Shown: positions 9,077 through 17,509 of the stretch, piece by piece
Position numbering within the stretch: the first letter of the stretch is position 1
Layout of the letters: each line of letters begins with the position of its first letter
From: Neobacillus dielmonensis
GTDB lineage: Bacteria; Bacillota; Bacilli; Bacillales; Cytobacillaceae
NCBI RefSeq assembly: GCF_000612665.1
Contig: NZ_HG942044.1
Coordinates: 13,435 to 77,434 of the forward strand
DNA: 64,000 bases
Reading direction: 5' to 3'
Made by a program: the position numbers and the translations under genes
Notes under the pieces: model-generated
Database searches by the model: none
The model's input: only the letters and a program-made list of their open reading frames with translations
Told to the model about the DNA's origin: nothing

Positions 9077-10788
9077 TGGCATTTTTAAACGGGATTGCCG
9101 CATCAAATGGTATTGCTATTGCTAAAGCGTACCGACTAGTAGAACCAGATCTTTCTTTTGATAAAACAACGATCGAGAATCCTTCTGCTGAAGTGGAACG
9201 GTTTCGCAATGCCATTGCAAAGGCAAAGTCAGAACTAGAAGTGATTCGTGATCGGGCAAAGGTAGACCTTGGTCCTGACAAGGCAGCAATTTTTGAAGCT
9301 CATTTGCTTGTTTTAAGCGACCCAGAATTAAATTCACCCATTGAAGATAAAATTCAAGCAGAAAAGGTAAACGCGGAATCCGCCCTTAAGGAAACGGCAG
9401 ATATGTTCGTCATGATGTTTGAACAAATGGATAATGAGTACATGAAGGAACGTGCGGCAGATATCCGCGATGTAACCAAACGAGTATTGGCCCATTTGTT
9501 AGGCGTGCAATTACCAAACCCAAGCATGATTGCGGAAGAGGTCATTATTGTTTCTGAGGACTTAACCCCATCAGATACGGCTCAATTAAACCGTCAATTT
9601 GTAAAAGGGTTTACGACCAATATTGGCGGTCGCACTTCACATTCTGCCATTATGGCCCGTTCTTTGGAAATACCGGCAGTTGTTGGAACAAAAAGTGCAA
9701 CAGAGGAAATTAATAATGGAGATTTAGTCATTGTTGACGGGCTAAAAGGGGAAGTACATATTAACCCAACTCCAGAATTAGTGGCAGAATACCGGAATGT
9801 TCATGAACAATTTGAAAAGCAAAAAGCGGAATGGGCGAAACTGATCAATGAACCTTCAGTTTCTGCGGATGGTCACCATGTTGAGCTAGTAGCCAATATT
9901 GGTACTCCTAAGGATTTAAAAGGTGTTATTGAAAATGGCGGAGAAGGTGTCGGATTATATCGTACTGAGTTCCTTTACATGGGAAGAGACCAGATGCCGT
10001 CAGAAGAAGAGCAGTTTGAGGCTTATAAGGCTGTGTTGGAAGGAATGGCTGGCAAGCCTGTGGTTGTCCGGACATTGGATATTGGCGGGGATAAAGAACT
10101 GCCATATTTAAACCTTCCTAAAGAGATGAATCCATTCCTAGGATTCCGCGCGATTCGCTTATGTTTGGAAGAACAAGACATATTCCGTACTCAACTTCGT
10201 GCCCTTCTTAGAGCAAGCAACTATGGAAATTTGAAAATCATGTTCCCGATGATTGCCACATTAGGAGAGTTTCGTGATGCCAAGGCTATTTTGGAAGAAG
10301 AAAAACAAAAGTTGGTAGCCGAAGGACAAACAGTTTCTGATCACATCGAATTGGGAATTATGGTAGAAATCCCCTCTACAGCTGTGCTTGCAGACCAATT
10401 TGCTAAAGAAGTTGATTTCTTTAGTATTGGAACAAACGACTTGATTCAATATACAATGGCTGCAGACCGTATGAACCAGCGTGTTTCTTATCTATATCAA
10501 CCATATAGCCCATCTATTTTACGGTTGGTAAAAATGGTGATTGATGCAGCTCATGCCGAAGGTAAATGGGCTGGCATGTGTGGCGAAATGGCTGGAGATG
10601 AAACAGCTATTCCGTTACTATTAGGTCTAGGACTGGATGAATTTTCAATGAGTGCGACTTCCATATTAAAGGCTCGTTCACTAATTAAGAATTTGAAGAA
10701 ATCAGATATGGAAAAACTTGCGCAAGAAGTTATCAATATGCAAACTACCGACCAAGTCATTGCTGCTGTCAATGCTGCTGTTAAATAG
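9076..10788 (+). CDS. ptsI: PTS enzyme I (phosphoenolpyruvate-protein phosphotransferase)
   Basis: A 570-aa cytosolic enzyme that transfers phosphate from PEP to HPr. N-terminal phosphohistidine domain with [18 protein letters not shown] (active His near residue 190); C-terminal PEP-binding TIM barrel with [37 protein letters not shown] and the active-site Cys in GMCGEMAGD (near 500). Full length for the family. Translationally coupled to ptsH. Two terminators follow. Confidence 0.98.
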   Translation: MAFLNGIAASNGIAIAKAYRLVEPDLSFDKTTIENPSAEVERFRNAIAKAKSELEVIRDRAKVDLGPDKAAIFEAHLLVLSDPELNSPIEDKIQAEKVNAESALKETADMFVMMFEQMDNEYMKERAADIRDVTKRVLAHLLGVQLPNPSMIAEEVIIVSEDLTPSDTAQLNRQFVKGFTTNIGGRTSHSAIMARSLEIPAVVGTKSATEEINNGDLVIVDGLKGEVHINPTPELVAEYRNVHEQFEKQKAEWAKLINEPSVSADGHHVELVANIGTPKDLKGVIENGGEGVGLYRTEFLYMGRDQMPSEEEQFEAYKAVLEGMAGKPVVVRTLDIGGDKELPYLNLPKEMNPFLGFRAIRLCLEEQDIFRTQLRALLRASNYGNLKIMFPMIATLGEFRDAKAILEEEKQKLVAEGQTVSDHIELGIMVEIPSTAVLADQFAKEVDFFSIGTNDLIQYTMAADRMNQRVSYLYQPYSPSILRLVKMVIDAAHAEGKWAGMCGEMAGDETAIPLLLGLGLDEFSMSATSILKARSLIKNLKKSDMEKLAQEVINMQTTDQVIAAVNAAVK

Positions 10789-10803
10789 GTTAGATAAACA
10801 AAA

Positions 10804-10826
10804 AGACTGGCTAGTTAAGCCAGTCT
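10804..10826 (+). terminator. First hairpin after ptsI
   Basis: AGACTGGCT/AGCCAGTCT (10804-10812 with 10818-10826), perfect 9 bp, without a T-run of its own. Confidence 0.55.
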
Positions 10827-10827
10827 C

Positions 10828-10877
10828 AGACTGTCGATCAATCCGAAAAATCGGTTGGGCGACAGTCTTTTTTTTTT
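10828..10877 (+). terminator. Main terminator of ptsHI
   Basis: AGACTGTCG/CGACAGTCT (10828-10836 with 10860-10868) followed by twelve T. It follows the first hairpin directly, giving a tandem terminator. Confidence 0.88.
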
Positions 10878-10879
10878 GC

Positions 10880-11035
10880 TAGTTTTATGGGCAGTTGATT
10901 TACACTCCAGGAGCGTTTTGCGGACTTTAGGGCGTTGCGGTTGAGCCTTCTTGGCTGAAGCGCTGCAGGGGTATTCCCTGTTTCGTACTACCTCAGGAGT
11001 TTTCGCCGCCTTCCGCTCCAATCAACAGAGTTTTT
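10880..11035 (-). mobile_element. Eroded copy of the GGCTCTG miniature element (relic A)
   Basis: The inner ends match the other three copies in this window: GTTGATTTACACTCC near the left and CCTTCCGCTCCAATCAACAGAG near the right (the inverse of GATTGGAGCGGAAGG). The outer inverted repeat has decayed (GCTAGTTTTATGG on the left, none on the right) and no target duplication is visible. It is inverted relative to the copy at 59590. A 68-codon frame inside it is not a gene. Confidence 0.6.
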
Positions 11036-11052
11036 TCTACCAGTGCAAATTT

Positions 11053-11095
11053 AAAAAGGTATAATTCTCATCATTATGGAGATTATACCTTTTTT
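11053..11095. terminator. Orphan bidirectional terminator-like hairpin
   Basis: Perfect 13-bp stem AAAAAGGTATAAT/ATTATACCTTTTT (11053-11065 with 11082-11094). Both flanking genes already have their own terminators, so it belongs to no obvious transcript. Confidence 0.6.
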
Positions 11096-11179
11096 ACTAT
11101 TATTTTTAGAGACTATTTTTACTTGTCTGATGTTGACGTGGTTGAACGTTCAAAATAAGCCATTCTTTTTTTATTCATT

Positions 11180-11207
11180 AAAAAAGGATTTGCCGTTTGA
11201 CAAATCC
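11180..11207 (-). terminator. Terminator of the 48-aa gene
   Basis: GGATTTG/CAAATCC stem (11186-11192 with 11201-11207), followed on the minus strand by six T. Confidence 0.75.
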
Positions 11208-11227
11208 ATCCCAATCCGTATTTCGAC

Positions 11228-11374
11228 CTATTCCTCTGCATCAAGCGAATAAGGGTTTTTACCAATATTTTTGCGCATTTCATCTGTCATTAAGAAAGGC
11301 TCATTTACAGCATGAGTAATTTCTGTAGGGCTAGGCTGCAAACTTCCATCATAATGGAAAGGCTTTTGTTCCAT
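11228..11374 (-). CDS. Hypothetical 48-aa protein
   Basis: Small acidic soluble protein (starts MEQKPFHYDGSLQPSPTE, ends NPYSLDAEE). ATG 11374 has GGAGGTG eight bases upstream, better than the in-frame start at 11410. It has its own promoter candidate and terminator, so it is a free-standing gene. No membrane segment, cysteines or known motif. I do not recognise it. Confidence 0.7.
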   Translation of the reverse strand: MEQKPFHYDGSLQPSPTEITHAVNEPFLMTDEMRKNIGKNPYSLDAEE

Positions 11375-11497
11375 GCTAAATTCACCTCCATGTACGTTTA
11401 TCTTGTTCAAATTCGAGACAAATTACTTATCTTAATCCCTTACTTTTTCCTCTTTTATTGTGAAAAAGTAATTTTTTGAAAGGTCTTTCTGCCTATG

Positions 11498-11524
11498 ATT
11501 ATACACTATTAGTCCTATTTGCAA
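11498..11524 (-). promoter_or_regulatory. Candidate promoter of the 48-aa gene
   Basis: Minus strand: TTGCAA (11524-11519), 15-base spacer, TATAAT (11503-11498). Strong -10, short spacer. The remaining 11375-11687 stretch is AT-rich with nothing else I can name. Confidence 0.4.
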
Positions 11525-11687
11525 CATGAATATTTTGAATAATAGTAAAAAATTATTTTTTCAAAATCCGCCTCCTCATTCATAAAAAATTTATTTTTGA
11601 ATTAAAGAATTTTTCTCGGTTAATATCCCAACATTCGTTTCAAACTAGAATGAAGAATAAACATTAATGATGAAAGGGGTTTTACAA

Positions 11688-12323
11688 GTGGCGCAGGTAT
11701 TGTACATTACAGCACACCCTCACGATGAGACCCAATCGTATAGTATGGCAGTGGGGAAGTCATTTATTGAGACGTACAAACAAGTAAATCCTAACGATGA
11801 GATCATCCACCTTGATCTATATAAGGAGAATATCCCCTATATCGATGCCGATGTGTTTAGCGGTTGGGGAAAGCTCCGTTCAGGGCAGTCATTTGATGAG
11901 CTTTCAGCTGAAGAAAAGGCAAAAGTCGGCAGGCTAAATGAACTAAGTGACCAGTTTGTCGCAGCTGATAAGTATGTTTTTGTTACACCATTATGGAATT
12001 TTTCTTTTCCGCCTATTATGAAGGCATATCTAGATTCTGTTGCCGTTGCCGGTAAAACGTTTAAATATACGCAAGAGGGGCCTATCGGCCTACTAACAGG
12101 CAAGAAAGCGTTGCATATTCAGGCGAGAGGCGGTTTTTATTCAGAAGGCCCTGCAGCGGATCTGGAAATGGGACATCGTTATATAAGCATTATGATGAGT
12201 TTCTTTGGTATTCCAACGCTTGAGGGATTGTTTATTGAAGGACATAATGCTGTTCCTGATAAGGCCGAGGAAATCAAGGCAAATGCCATTGCACGGGCAA
12301 AAGATTTCGCCCATACTTTTTAA
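11688..12323 (+). CDS. azoR: FMN-dependent NADH-azoreductase
   Basis: A 211-aa flavodoxin-fold quinone/azo reductase that uses NADH and FMN to reduce quinones and azo bonds in the cytoplasm, usually a detoxification role. Features: [23 protein letters not shown] (phosphate loop), [18 protein letters not shown] (FMN-binding P-x-W/Y-N motif) and [12 protein letters not shown] 11688 with AAAGGGG eight bases upstream; this gives the 211-residue length of the Bacillus AzoR group. An in-frame ATG at 11667 would add seven residues without a ribosome binding site. Monocistronic. Confidence 0.92.
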   Translation: MAQVLYITAHPHDETQSYSMAVGKSFIETYKQVNPNDEIIHLDLYKENIPYIDADVFSGWGKLRSGQSFDELSAEEKAKVGRLNELSDQFVAADKYVFVTPLWNFSFPPIMKAYLDSVAVAGKTFKYTQEGPIGLLTGKKALHIQARGGFYSEGPAADLEMGHRYISIMMSFFGIPTLEGLFIEGHNAVPDKAEEIKANAIARAKDFAHTF

Positions 12324-12368
12324 CAGAAAATAAAGAGCGGGACACAATGTCCCGCTCTTTATTTTCTG
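12324..12368. terminator. Strong 21-bp terminator after azoR
   Basis: A perfect 21-bp inverted repeat (12324-12344 with 12348-12368) around a CAA loop, core AAAGAGCGGGACA/TGTCCCGCTCTTT, with flanking A and T runs. Unusually long and perfect. Confidence 0.9.
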
Positions 12369-12424
12369 AGTAATCATCCATTTGATGTATAATAAATTTA
12401 TGAAAAAAGGAGGAGGAAAAATTG

Positions 12425-13210
12425 ATGGACTTGAATTTAAAGGGAAAAGCTGCCATTGTTGCAGCCTCGAGCCAAGGACTAGGGTTTGCGATTGCGGAAA
12501 GATTAATCAGGGAAGGCGCCAATGTCGTTATTTCCGGGCGTGATGAAAGTAAATTGAAGCAGAAAGCAGAAATTCTTAATGGTATAGGAAATGGCCAGGC
12601 TATTTATCAGAAGACCGATATAAAAAAGAGTGATGATATAAAGCAGCTCATTACGTTTACTAAGGAAACTTTCGGGCGAATTGATATGCTAGTCAATAAT
12701 GCAGGAGGTCCTCCGGCAGGCTCGTTTGAGGAATTGTCTGACGAAGAATGGCAGGCTTCGTTTGAATTAAATCTATTATCCTATATACGTCTGATAAGGG
12801 AAGCACTCCCTTATTTAAAACAGCGGGGCGGGAAAATCGTAAACATTGCCTCTTCTTCTATTAAGGAGCCAATTCCCGGCTTAATACTCTCGAATACCTT
12901 TAGAACGGGGATTATTGGACTTTCCAAAACGCTTGCCTCAGAACTAGCTCCTTATAATGTACTGATTAATACGATAGCACCTGGTCGGATTGCAACAGAC
13001 AGGGTAAAGCACCTTGATCATATAAATGCTGCCAAACAAGGATTAGAGATTGAAGAAATCGAGGCTCAAGCTAAGTCAGCCATACCGTTGAAACGGTACG
13101 GTACACCGGAAGAATTTGCAAATGTCGCGGCATTTCTACTATCAGATGCCAACACATATATGACAGGCAGTGCATTTTTAGTAGATGGCGGAATGGTCAA
13201 ATCAATATAA
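12425..13210 (+). CDS. Atypical short-chain dehydrogenase/reductase
   Basis: A 261-aa Rossmann-fold SDR. The nucleotide-binding motif ASSQGLGFAIAERL (residues 13-26), NNAG (near 88) and the IAPGRIATD loop are present. At the catalytic site the serine region IASSS is there, but the YxxxK dyad position reads SNTFR, so the canonical Tyr and Lys are replaced by Ser and Arg. Such divergent SDRs exist in Bacillaceae and may bind nucleotide without normal oxidoreductase chemistry. ATG 12425 follows AAAGGAGGAGG; a TATAAT at 12388-12393 is the likely -10. Substrate unknown. Confidence 0.85.
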   Translation: MDLNLKGKAAIVAASSQGLGFAIAERLIREGANVVISGRDESKLKQKAEILNGIGNGQAIYQKTDIKKSDDIKQLITFTKETFGRIDMLVNNAGGPPAGSFEELSDEEWQASFELNLLSYIRLIREALPYLKQRGGKIVNIASSSIKEPIPGLILSNTFRTGIIGLSKTLASELAPYNVLINTIAPGRIATDRVKHLDHINAAKQGLEIEEIEAQAKSAIPLKRYGTPEEFANVAAFLLSDANTYMTGSAFLVDGGMVKSI

Positions 13211-13290
13211 GCAATCAAGACTTTTAATCTCTTTAGATGTTTATTTGCGGAAATAATTGGCAATGGTAAACATGTAAAGGGGTGTTAGCT

Positions 13291-13764
13291 GTGGTGGCCA
13301 ATAGTCGAATCATCTTATTAATATTTATGTTTTTTGCTGGTTTTACCTCGATATCAGGATGCAGTCAAATCTTTTCCAATGAGTTAATTGTTAACCGATA
13401 TGCAGATGCCTTACTAACCAAAAATAATGAGCTTCAATTTAGATTTCGAATTAATAACGAAATCCTAGAAGGGCATGAATTATATAAGGTAAAGGTAACT
13501 ATACATGATGAAAAGCTTGCTGCTGCAATTGGAAAGCAGGAAATTATTTATGGCGAGGATCAGGTATTAAATGGAGAATATATTGATGTAAAAGGTAGAA
13601 GCGAAAAATATATTTTTATGGACCCGATTATCCTGAAACATGATTTACATATTCATGAACTGCGCAATATGATTGAAAATAATCATGCAGTTTCAATAGA
13701 GGTTTATAACAATAAAGAAGTATTTGGCAGGGTATATCTTACTAATTTTTCATCAGAATTATAA
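13291..13764 (+). CDS. Hypothetical lipoprotein
   Basis: A 157-aa protein with an N-terminal hydrophobic segment ending in the lipobox SISGC (Cys near residue 24), so it is predicted to be anchored outside the membrane. The mature part is beta-rich, charged and without a motif I can name. Several GTG starts are in frame; GTG 13291 lies eight bases after AAAGGGG. Own terminator downstream. Not recognised. Confidence 0.72.
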   Translation: MVANSRIILLIFMFFAGFTSISGCSQIFSNELIVNRYADALLTKNNELQFRFRINNEILEGHELYKVKVTIHDEKLAAAIGKQEIIYGEDQVLNGEYIDVKGRSEKYIFMDPIILKHDLHIHELRNMIENNHAVSIEVYNNKEVFGRVYLTNFSSEL

Positions 13765-13782
13765 AGGGATTACCATTCTTAC

Positions 13783-13812
13783 ACCGGACATGTTAGATGT
13801 ACCGGTCTTTTT
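13783..13812 (+). terminator. Terminator after the lipoprotein gene
   Basis: ACCGG-ACAT pairs with ATGT-ACCGGT (one bulge), followed by CTTTTT. Confidence 0.7.
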
Positions 13813-13813
13813 A

Positions 13814-13844
13814 TTGTCATTGCTCCTTGCTGACGTGCTAAAAT
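13814..13844 (+). promoter_or_regulatory. Candidate promoter of ykwC
   Basis: TTGTCA (13814-13819), 19-base spacer, TAAAAT (13839-13844) with a TGC extension. The spacer is long but the extended -10 compensates. Confidence 0.45.
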
Positions 13845-13878
13845 GGATTAGAAATTTGTAGTGAAAGGATCGATTATT

Positions 13879-14757
13879 TTGCTTACACCGGAAAATACGG
13901 TAGTTGGTTTTATTGGAACGGGTGTTATGGGGAAAAGTATGGCTGCACACATAATAAAAGCTGGTTATTCCTTAATCGTTTATTCCCGAACGAAGCAAAA
14001 GGCTGCAGAATTACTAGATAAAGGGGCAGTTTGGGCGGAAACACCGAAAGAAGTAGCAGAGAAGGCATCAGTAATAATTACTATGGTTGGTTATCCAGCC
14101 GATGTTGAAGAAGTGTACCTTGGGGAAGCCGGATTAATTCCGCACGGTAGGACCGGCACTTATCTTATTGATATGACAACATCCTCGCCGTCGCTTGCTG
14201 TTAGAATTTCTGAAGAGGCCGTGAAAAGGGGAATTCAGGCATTGGATGCGCCTGTTTCTGGAGGAGATATTGGAGCTAGAGATGGAAAACTCTCCATCAT
14301 GATTGGCGGAGATGAAGCAGCTGTTGAGGCAGTACTTCCAATCCTTCAGCTTCTTGGAACAAATATTGTCCATCAAGGCAAGGCTGGTGCAGGACAGCAT
14401 ACAAAGATGTGCAATCAAATTGCCATAGCAACCAATATGATAGGGGTTTGTGAGGCCATTATTTATGCTGAAAAAGCAGGACTTGACCCGGAAACGGTTT
14501 TAAAAAGTATCACCACAGGTGCAGCTGGAAGCTGGTCATTAAGCAATTTGGCTCCAAGGATGTTAAAGGGAGACTTTAAACCCGGCTTTTACATAAAACA
14601 TTTTATTAAGGATATGAAAATCGCCCTAGACGAAGCGGAACAAATGGGAATGGCAGTACCTGGCTTAGCATTGGCAAAAACACTTTATGACCAATTAGTT
14701 GAGCGTGGGGAAGAAAATAGCGGTACGCAGGCACTTTATAAATATTGGAATAGCTAA
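13879..14757 (+). CDS. ykwC: YkwC, NAD(P)-dependent beta-hydroxyacid dehydrogenase
   Basis: A 292-aa member of the 3-hydroxyisobutyrate/6-phosphogluconate dehydrogenase-like family. Rossmann motif GFIGTGVMGKSMA near residue 12; substrate motif DAPVSGGDIGARDGKLSIMIGG near 120; catalytic lysine in GAGQHTKMCNQ near 170. It should oxidise a short beta-hydroxyacid, perhaps 3-hydroxyisobutyrate or tartronate semialdehyde, but no pathway genes are adjacent. TTG 13879 is chosen because AAAGGAT is eight bases upstream; the GTG at 13861 overlaps no ribosome binding site. Confidence 0.88.
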   Translation: MLTPENTVVGFIGTGVMGKSMAAHIIKAGYSLIVYSRTKQKAAELLDKGAVWAETPKEVAEKASVIITMVGYPADVEEVYLGEAGLIPHGRTGTYLIDMTTSSPSLAVRISEEAVKRGIQALDAPVSGGDIGARDGKLSIMIGGDEAAVEAVLPILQLLGTNIVHQGKAGAGQHTKMCNQIAIATNMIGVCEAIIYAEKAGLDPETVLKSITTGAAGSWSLSNLAPRMLKGDFKPGFYIKHFIKDMKIALDEAEQMGMAVPGLALAKTLYDQLVERGEENSGTQALYKYWNS

Positions 14758-14793
14758 AGTTACCCCTAGGGCACAAACTGGAAAGCATAATAA

Positions 14794-14829
14794 CCCCCTA
14801 TACTATTGAAACTAATGATAGATAGGGGG
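14794..14829 (+). promoter_or_regulatory. Hairpin that pairs away the Shine-Dalgarno of the lysine-rich small gene
   Basis: CCCCCTAT (14794-14801) is perfectly complementary to ATAGGGGG (14822-14829), and the GGGGGG is the ribosome binding site of the gene at 14839. If the transcript begins upstream, the site would be masked. Confidence 0.5.
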
Positions 14830-14838
14830 GAATAACCG

Positions 14839-15024
14839 ATGGCAAAACGAACAAAAAAGAACGATCCACAACAAAAGAACAAAAAAGGCTTTGATTCAGC
14901 GGTTATAAATTCTGAATTTGCTCATGAAATGGGAGCAGCCGATACCAATAAAATTCATCATGATAAGGCAAAAAAGGTTAAAGCAGCTAAAAATAACGGG
15001 AAGTATAAAGGGATGAACCCATAA
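14839..15024 (+). CDS. Small lysine-rich hypothetical protein
   Basis: A 61-aa very basic protein (MAKRTKKNDPQQKNKKGF...KNNGKYKGMNP) with a central segment INSEFAHEMGAAD. No membrane segment. Composition resembles small spore-associated or nucleic-acid-binding proteins of Bacillaceae, but I cannot name a family. ATG with GGGGGG nine bases upstream inside a hairpin. A terminator shared with patA follows. Confidence 0.75.
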   Translation: MAKRTKKNDPQQKNKKGFDSAVINSEFAHEMGAADTNKIHHDKAKKVKAAKNNGKYKGMNP

Positions 15025-15042
15025 GGGAATGTGAAAAAAATG

Positions 15043-15095
15043 AAGAGGCTGGACCCAAAAGATCATTTCTCCGTTACCTTTTGGGACAGCCTCTT
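15043..15095. terminator. Bidirectional terminator between the lysine-rich gene and patA
   Basis: AAGAGGCTG/CAGCCTCTT (15043-15051 with 15087-15095), continued inside by CCCAAAAG/CTTTTGGG. The patA stop codon overlaps its right edge. Confidence 0.88.
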
Positions 15096-16246
15096 TATTT
15101 GTTCTCGAGGAATTTTTCGATTCGGTCCAATCCTTCTTGCAAATTAATCAGTGAACATGCAAAAGAAATCCGAAAATACCCCTCGCCATAATCTGAAAAA
15201 GCACTACCAGGAACGACGGCTACTTTAGCTTTGTTAGCAAGTTCCAGTGCGAAGTCAAAACTGTTCATTGCAATCCGATCGGGAATTTTTACAAAGAAAT
15301 AAAACGCACCATCTGGTAGTACGGTTTGTAGTCCCATACCGAGTAACCGCTTATACACATAATCCCTTCTAGACTGATATTCTTTCCTCATGACTAGGGC
15401 ATCATTAATCCCCACCGTCAGAGCTTCATATGCCGCCTTTTGAGCAATTGAATTTGCACATGAGACATTATATTGATGAACTTTTAAGATATGCTTCACA
15501 AGGGTTTCGTGAGCGTATAAGAACCCAATTCTCCAACCAGTCATCGAATGGGATTTGGATAACCCATTTATGACTATTGTCTGCTCCTTTAGGTAGCCGG
15601 CAATAGATGTATGAACATGATTGTAGGTTAGCTCACTGTATATTTCATCAGCTAGGATAAAGATGTCCTTGCCTCTTACAAAATCGGCGATTTCCTTTAA
15701 TTCAGCATCAGTGAGGCTGACACCAGTGGGATTTGATGGGTAGGGCAGCACAATACAGCGGGTTTTTTCAGTAATAAACGGTTTCATGGTTTCTAACGTA
15801 AACCGAAATTGATTGTCCCGAATATCTACATGGACAGGCTTAGCACCCATCATCTTGATTACCGGTTCATATCCAGGGTATACCGGACCCGGCAATAATA
15901 CTTCGGTTCCCTCTGTCAGTATAGTGCGAAATGCTATATCGATAGCTTCACTTGCCCCTAACGTTACAATTATTTCTGATTCGGGGTTATAGTTAAGATT
16001 ATACTTTTCAGCAGCAAAACGACAAGCTGCCATTCTTAATTCCAGGGTCCCCGCATTATGCGTATAGGAAGTAAAGTTATCTTCTATTGCTTTTATACCG
16101 GCCTGTTTGACGTGTTCCGGGGTAGGAAAATCAGGCTGGCCAATTGTAAAGGAAATCATCCCTTCCACATTAGCAACCATATTGGAAAATTTCCTAATTC
16201 CCGATATTTCAATACTTTTAACTCGATTATTTATTAGATGCTCCAA
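15095..16246 (-). CDS. patA: PatA, PLP-dependent aminotransferase (N-acetyl-L,L-diaminopimelate aminotransferase type)
   Basis: A 383-aa fold-type I aminotransferase of class I/II. In B. subtilis PatA transaminates N-acetyl-2-amino-6-oxopimelate in the acetylase route to lysine and peptidoglycan. That fits dapH and dapL later in this window. Motifs: TIGQPDFPTPEHV (near 42), VLPYPSNPTGV, DEIYSELTY, PLP lysine in NGLSKSHSMTGWRIGF (near 233), and C-terminal FRISFACS. TTG 16246 chosen: GGATGG lies seven bases before it and the product then begins like B. subtilis PatA; the longer ATG at 16315 has no ribosome binding site. Confidence 0.93.
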   Translation of the reverse strand: MEHLINNRVKSIEISGIRKFSNMVANVEGMISFTIGQPDFPTPEHVKQAGIKAIEDNFTSYTHNAGTLELRMAACRFAAEKYNLNYNPESEIIVTLGASEAIDIAFRTILTEGTEVLLPGPVYPGYEPVIKMMGAKPVHVDIRDNQFRFTLETMKPFITEKTRCIVLPYPSNPTGVSLTDAELKEIADFVRGKDIFILADEIYSELTYNHVHTSIAGYLKEQTIVINGLSKSHSMTGWRIGFLYAHETLVKHILKVHQYNVSCANSIAQKAAYEALTVGINDALVMRKEYQSRRDYVYKRLLGMGLQTVLPDGAFYFFVKIPDRIAMNSFDFALELANKAKVAVVPGSAFSDYGEGYFRISFACSLINLQEGLDRIEKFLENK

Positions 16247-16330
16247 CGGTTGTCCATCCTTCCCAAAAGAGAAACTCTCCTTTAGAATTTTATGATAACA
16301 ATATCTTAGCTGCAATTGATTTTACCATAA

Positions 16331-16364
16331 AAATGAAAAACAGTCCGCCAAAGCGGACTGTTTT
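16331..16364 (-). terminator. Terminator of the Cys-motif gene
   Basis: CAGTCCGC/GCGGACTG stem (16341-16348 with 16353-16360) followed on the minus strand by five T then ATTTTTA. Confidence 0.8.
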
Positions 16365-16384
16365 AGCACTATATGACATATATG

Positions 16385-16585
16385 TTAATATCCATATTCC
16401 CAATCTACTTCATCGGGATGCCAATATACCGGAGAAACGGCTCCTAAATTTACTATTTTATCTTCCAGCTTACAGCTGCATGTTTTACATCCGCATTGAT
16501 CCTTAATTTCTTGAAAGACGGAAATATCAATATCCTCAATAAAAGTTACATTTTCTTCTTTGAATAGTATGGCAGTACCACTCAT
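16385..16585 (-). CDS. Hypothetical 66-aa protein with CxC-x-x-CxC motif
   Basis: Small acidic protein with four clustered cysteines (QCGCKTCSCKLED, residues 31-43) and a C-terminal aromatic segment PVYWHPDEVDWEYGY. The cysteine spacing suggests metal or redox binding, which is inference. ATG 16585 with AAGGGGTG upstream; the ATG-containing extension to 16645 lacks a ribosome binding site. Monocistronic, with its own terminator. I do not recognise the family. Confidence 0.72.
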   Translation of the reverse strand: MSGTAILFKEENVTFIEDIDISVFQEIKDQCGCKTCSCKLEDKIVNLGAVSPVYWHPDEVDWEYGY

Positions 16586-16740
16586 GTGAAACACCCCTTG
16601 AAAAAATAGTATTACCTTTATGAGTTTATTGTATAGCCGTTGCAATAAGCCGTCTATATGGTTGTGACAACGTTCACAAATTGCTCAAAAAGAATCTTCG
16701 TGAAAATGCAGGTTAAGATTTTTTTAAGTCATCCATTTTT

Positions 16741-17217
16741 TTAGGAATATCTTTCGCCTAATTTCTTAAAGATTGGTTTCTGATAGGTTTGTTTTTTTCG
16801 TTGATTTGTTGGATTTTGATCCTGTTCCGTAATTCCTGTATAAGACTGCAGGATGGTCTTAGCGGTATGGAGTGAAAGGGATGCCTTTGGATTTCTTACC
16901 CGGTTATCTAATTTTCCAAGATGAGGAAGATTGATAAAGTCCATTTTGGTAGGGGGTATATGGAAAAGATACATTCCGCATTCCACCAAAACATCAGATT
17001 GCTGCTGGCTGTTTCGGGGATTCTTAGAAAAATGCAGACCGATTTTTTTGGCTTTACCTTCTTGAATTAACTTTTTTAATGATTCTTGCTTTAGTTTGTA
17101 AAGAAATTTGGGGTTCGGTGCTGTCTTTGCATGACGATTCACGATAAAGACTGCTTGTGCGAGGGTATCAATGGTTAGACTCGTTTTGTTTAGGGGGAAT
17201 TTCTGATCGGGATTCAA
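16741..17217 (-). CDS. ykyB: YkyB family protein
   Basis: A 158-aa cytoplasmic basic protein of the YkyB family, function unknown. The conserved core NRHAKTAPNPKFLYKLK and KKIGLHFSKNPRNSQQQSDVLVE is clear, and the C-terminal PIFKKLGERY tail matches. TTG 17217 chosen because AAGGAG lies eight bases before it; the ATG at 17235 overlaps that site. TATAAT at 17261-17256 is a possible -10. Position between patA and the yku genes agrees with B. subtilis. Confidence 0.88.
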   Translation of the reverse strand: MNPDQKFPLNKTSLTIDTLAQAVFIVNRHAKTAPNPKFLYKLKQESLKKLIQEGKAKKIGLHFSKNPRNSQQQSDVLVECGMYLFHIPPTKMDFINLPHLGKLDNRVRNPKASLSLHTAKTILQSYTGITEQDQNPTNQRKKQTYQKPIFKKLGERYS

Positions 17218-17509
17218 AATTTGAGCTCCTTTCATTTCATAAAAAATACAAATTTATTATAACGTTATTTCATAAAAATAGGAATATAACTATTAGTATT
17301 TTTACACCAAACATAGTGTTTTTTTACTATTAACCGATATTTTTGCCGATTTTTCCTAAGATAATTCAAAATTGTAATAAATTTTTGCAAAATAATCAAT
17401 TATTTCTATTCTTAATTACATTCTCCCAATTTCATTGTAAAATATTAATTATAATAAGGGAATTTAGTTTTTAAGGAAAACAAAATTTATGGACTTTGAG
17501 GAACGTGAC

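Noticed and set aside
10815-11021. 68-codon minus-strand frame after ptsI
   Set aside because: Made of the terminator and element relic A.
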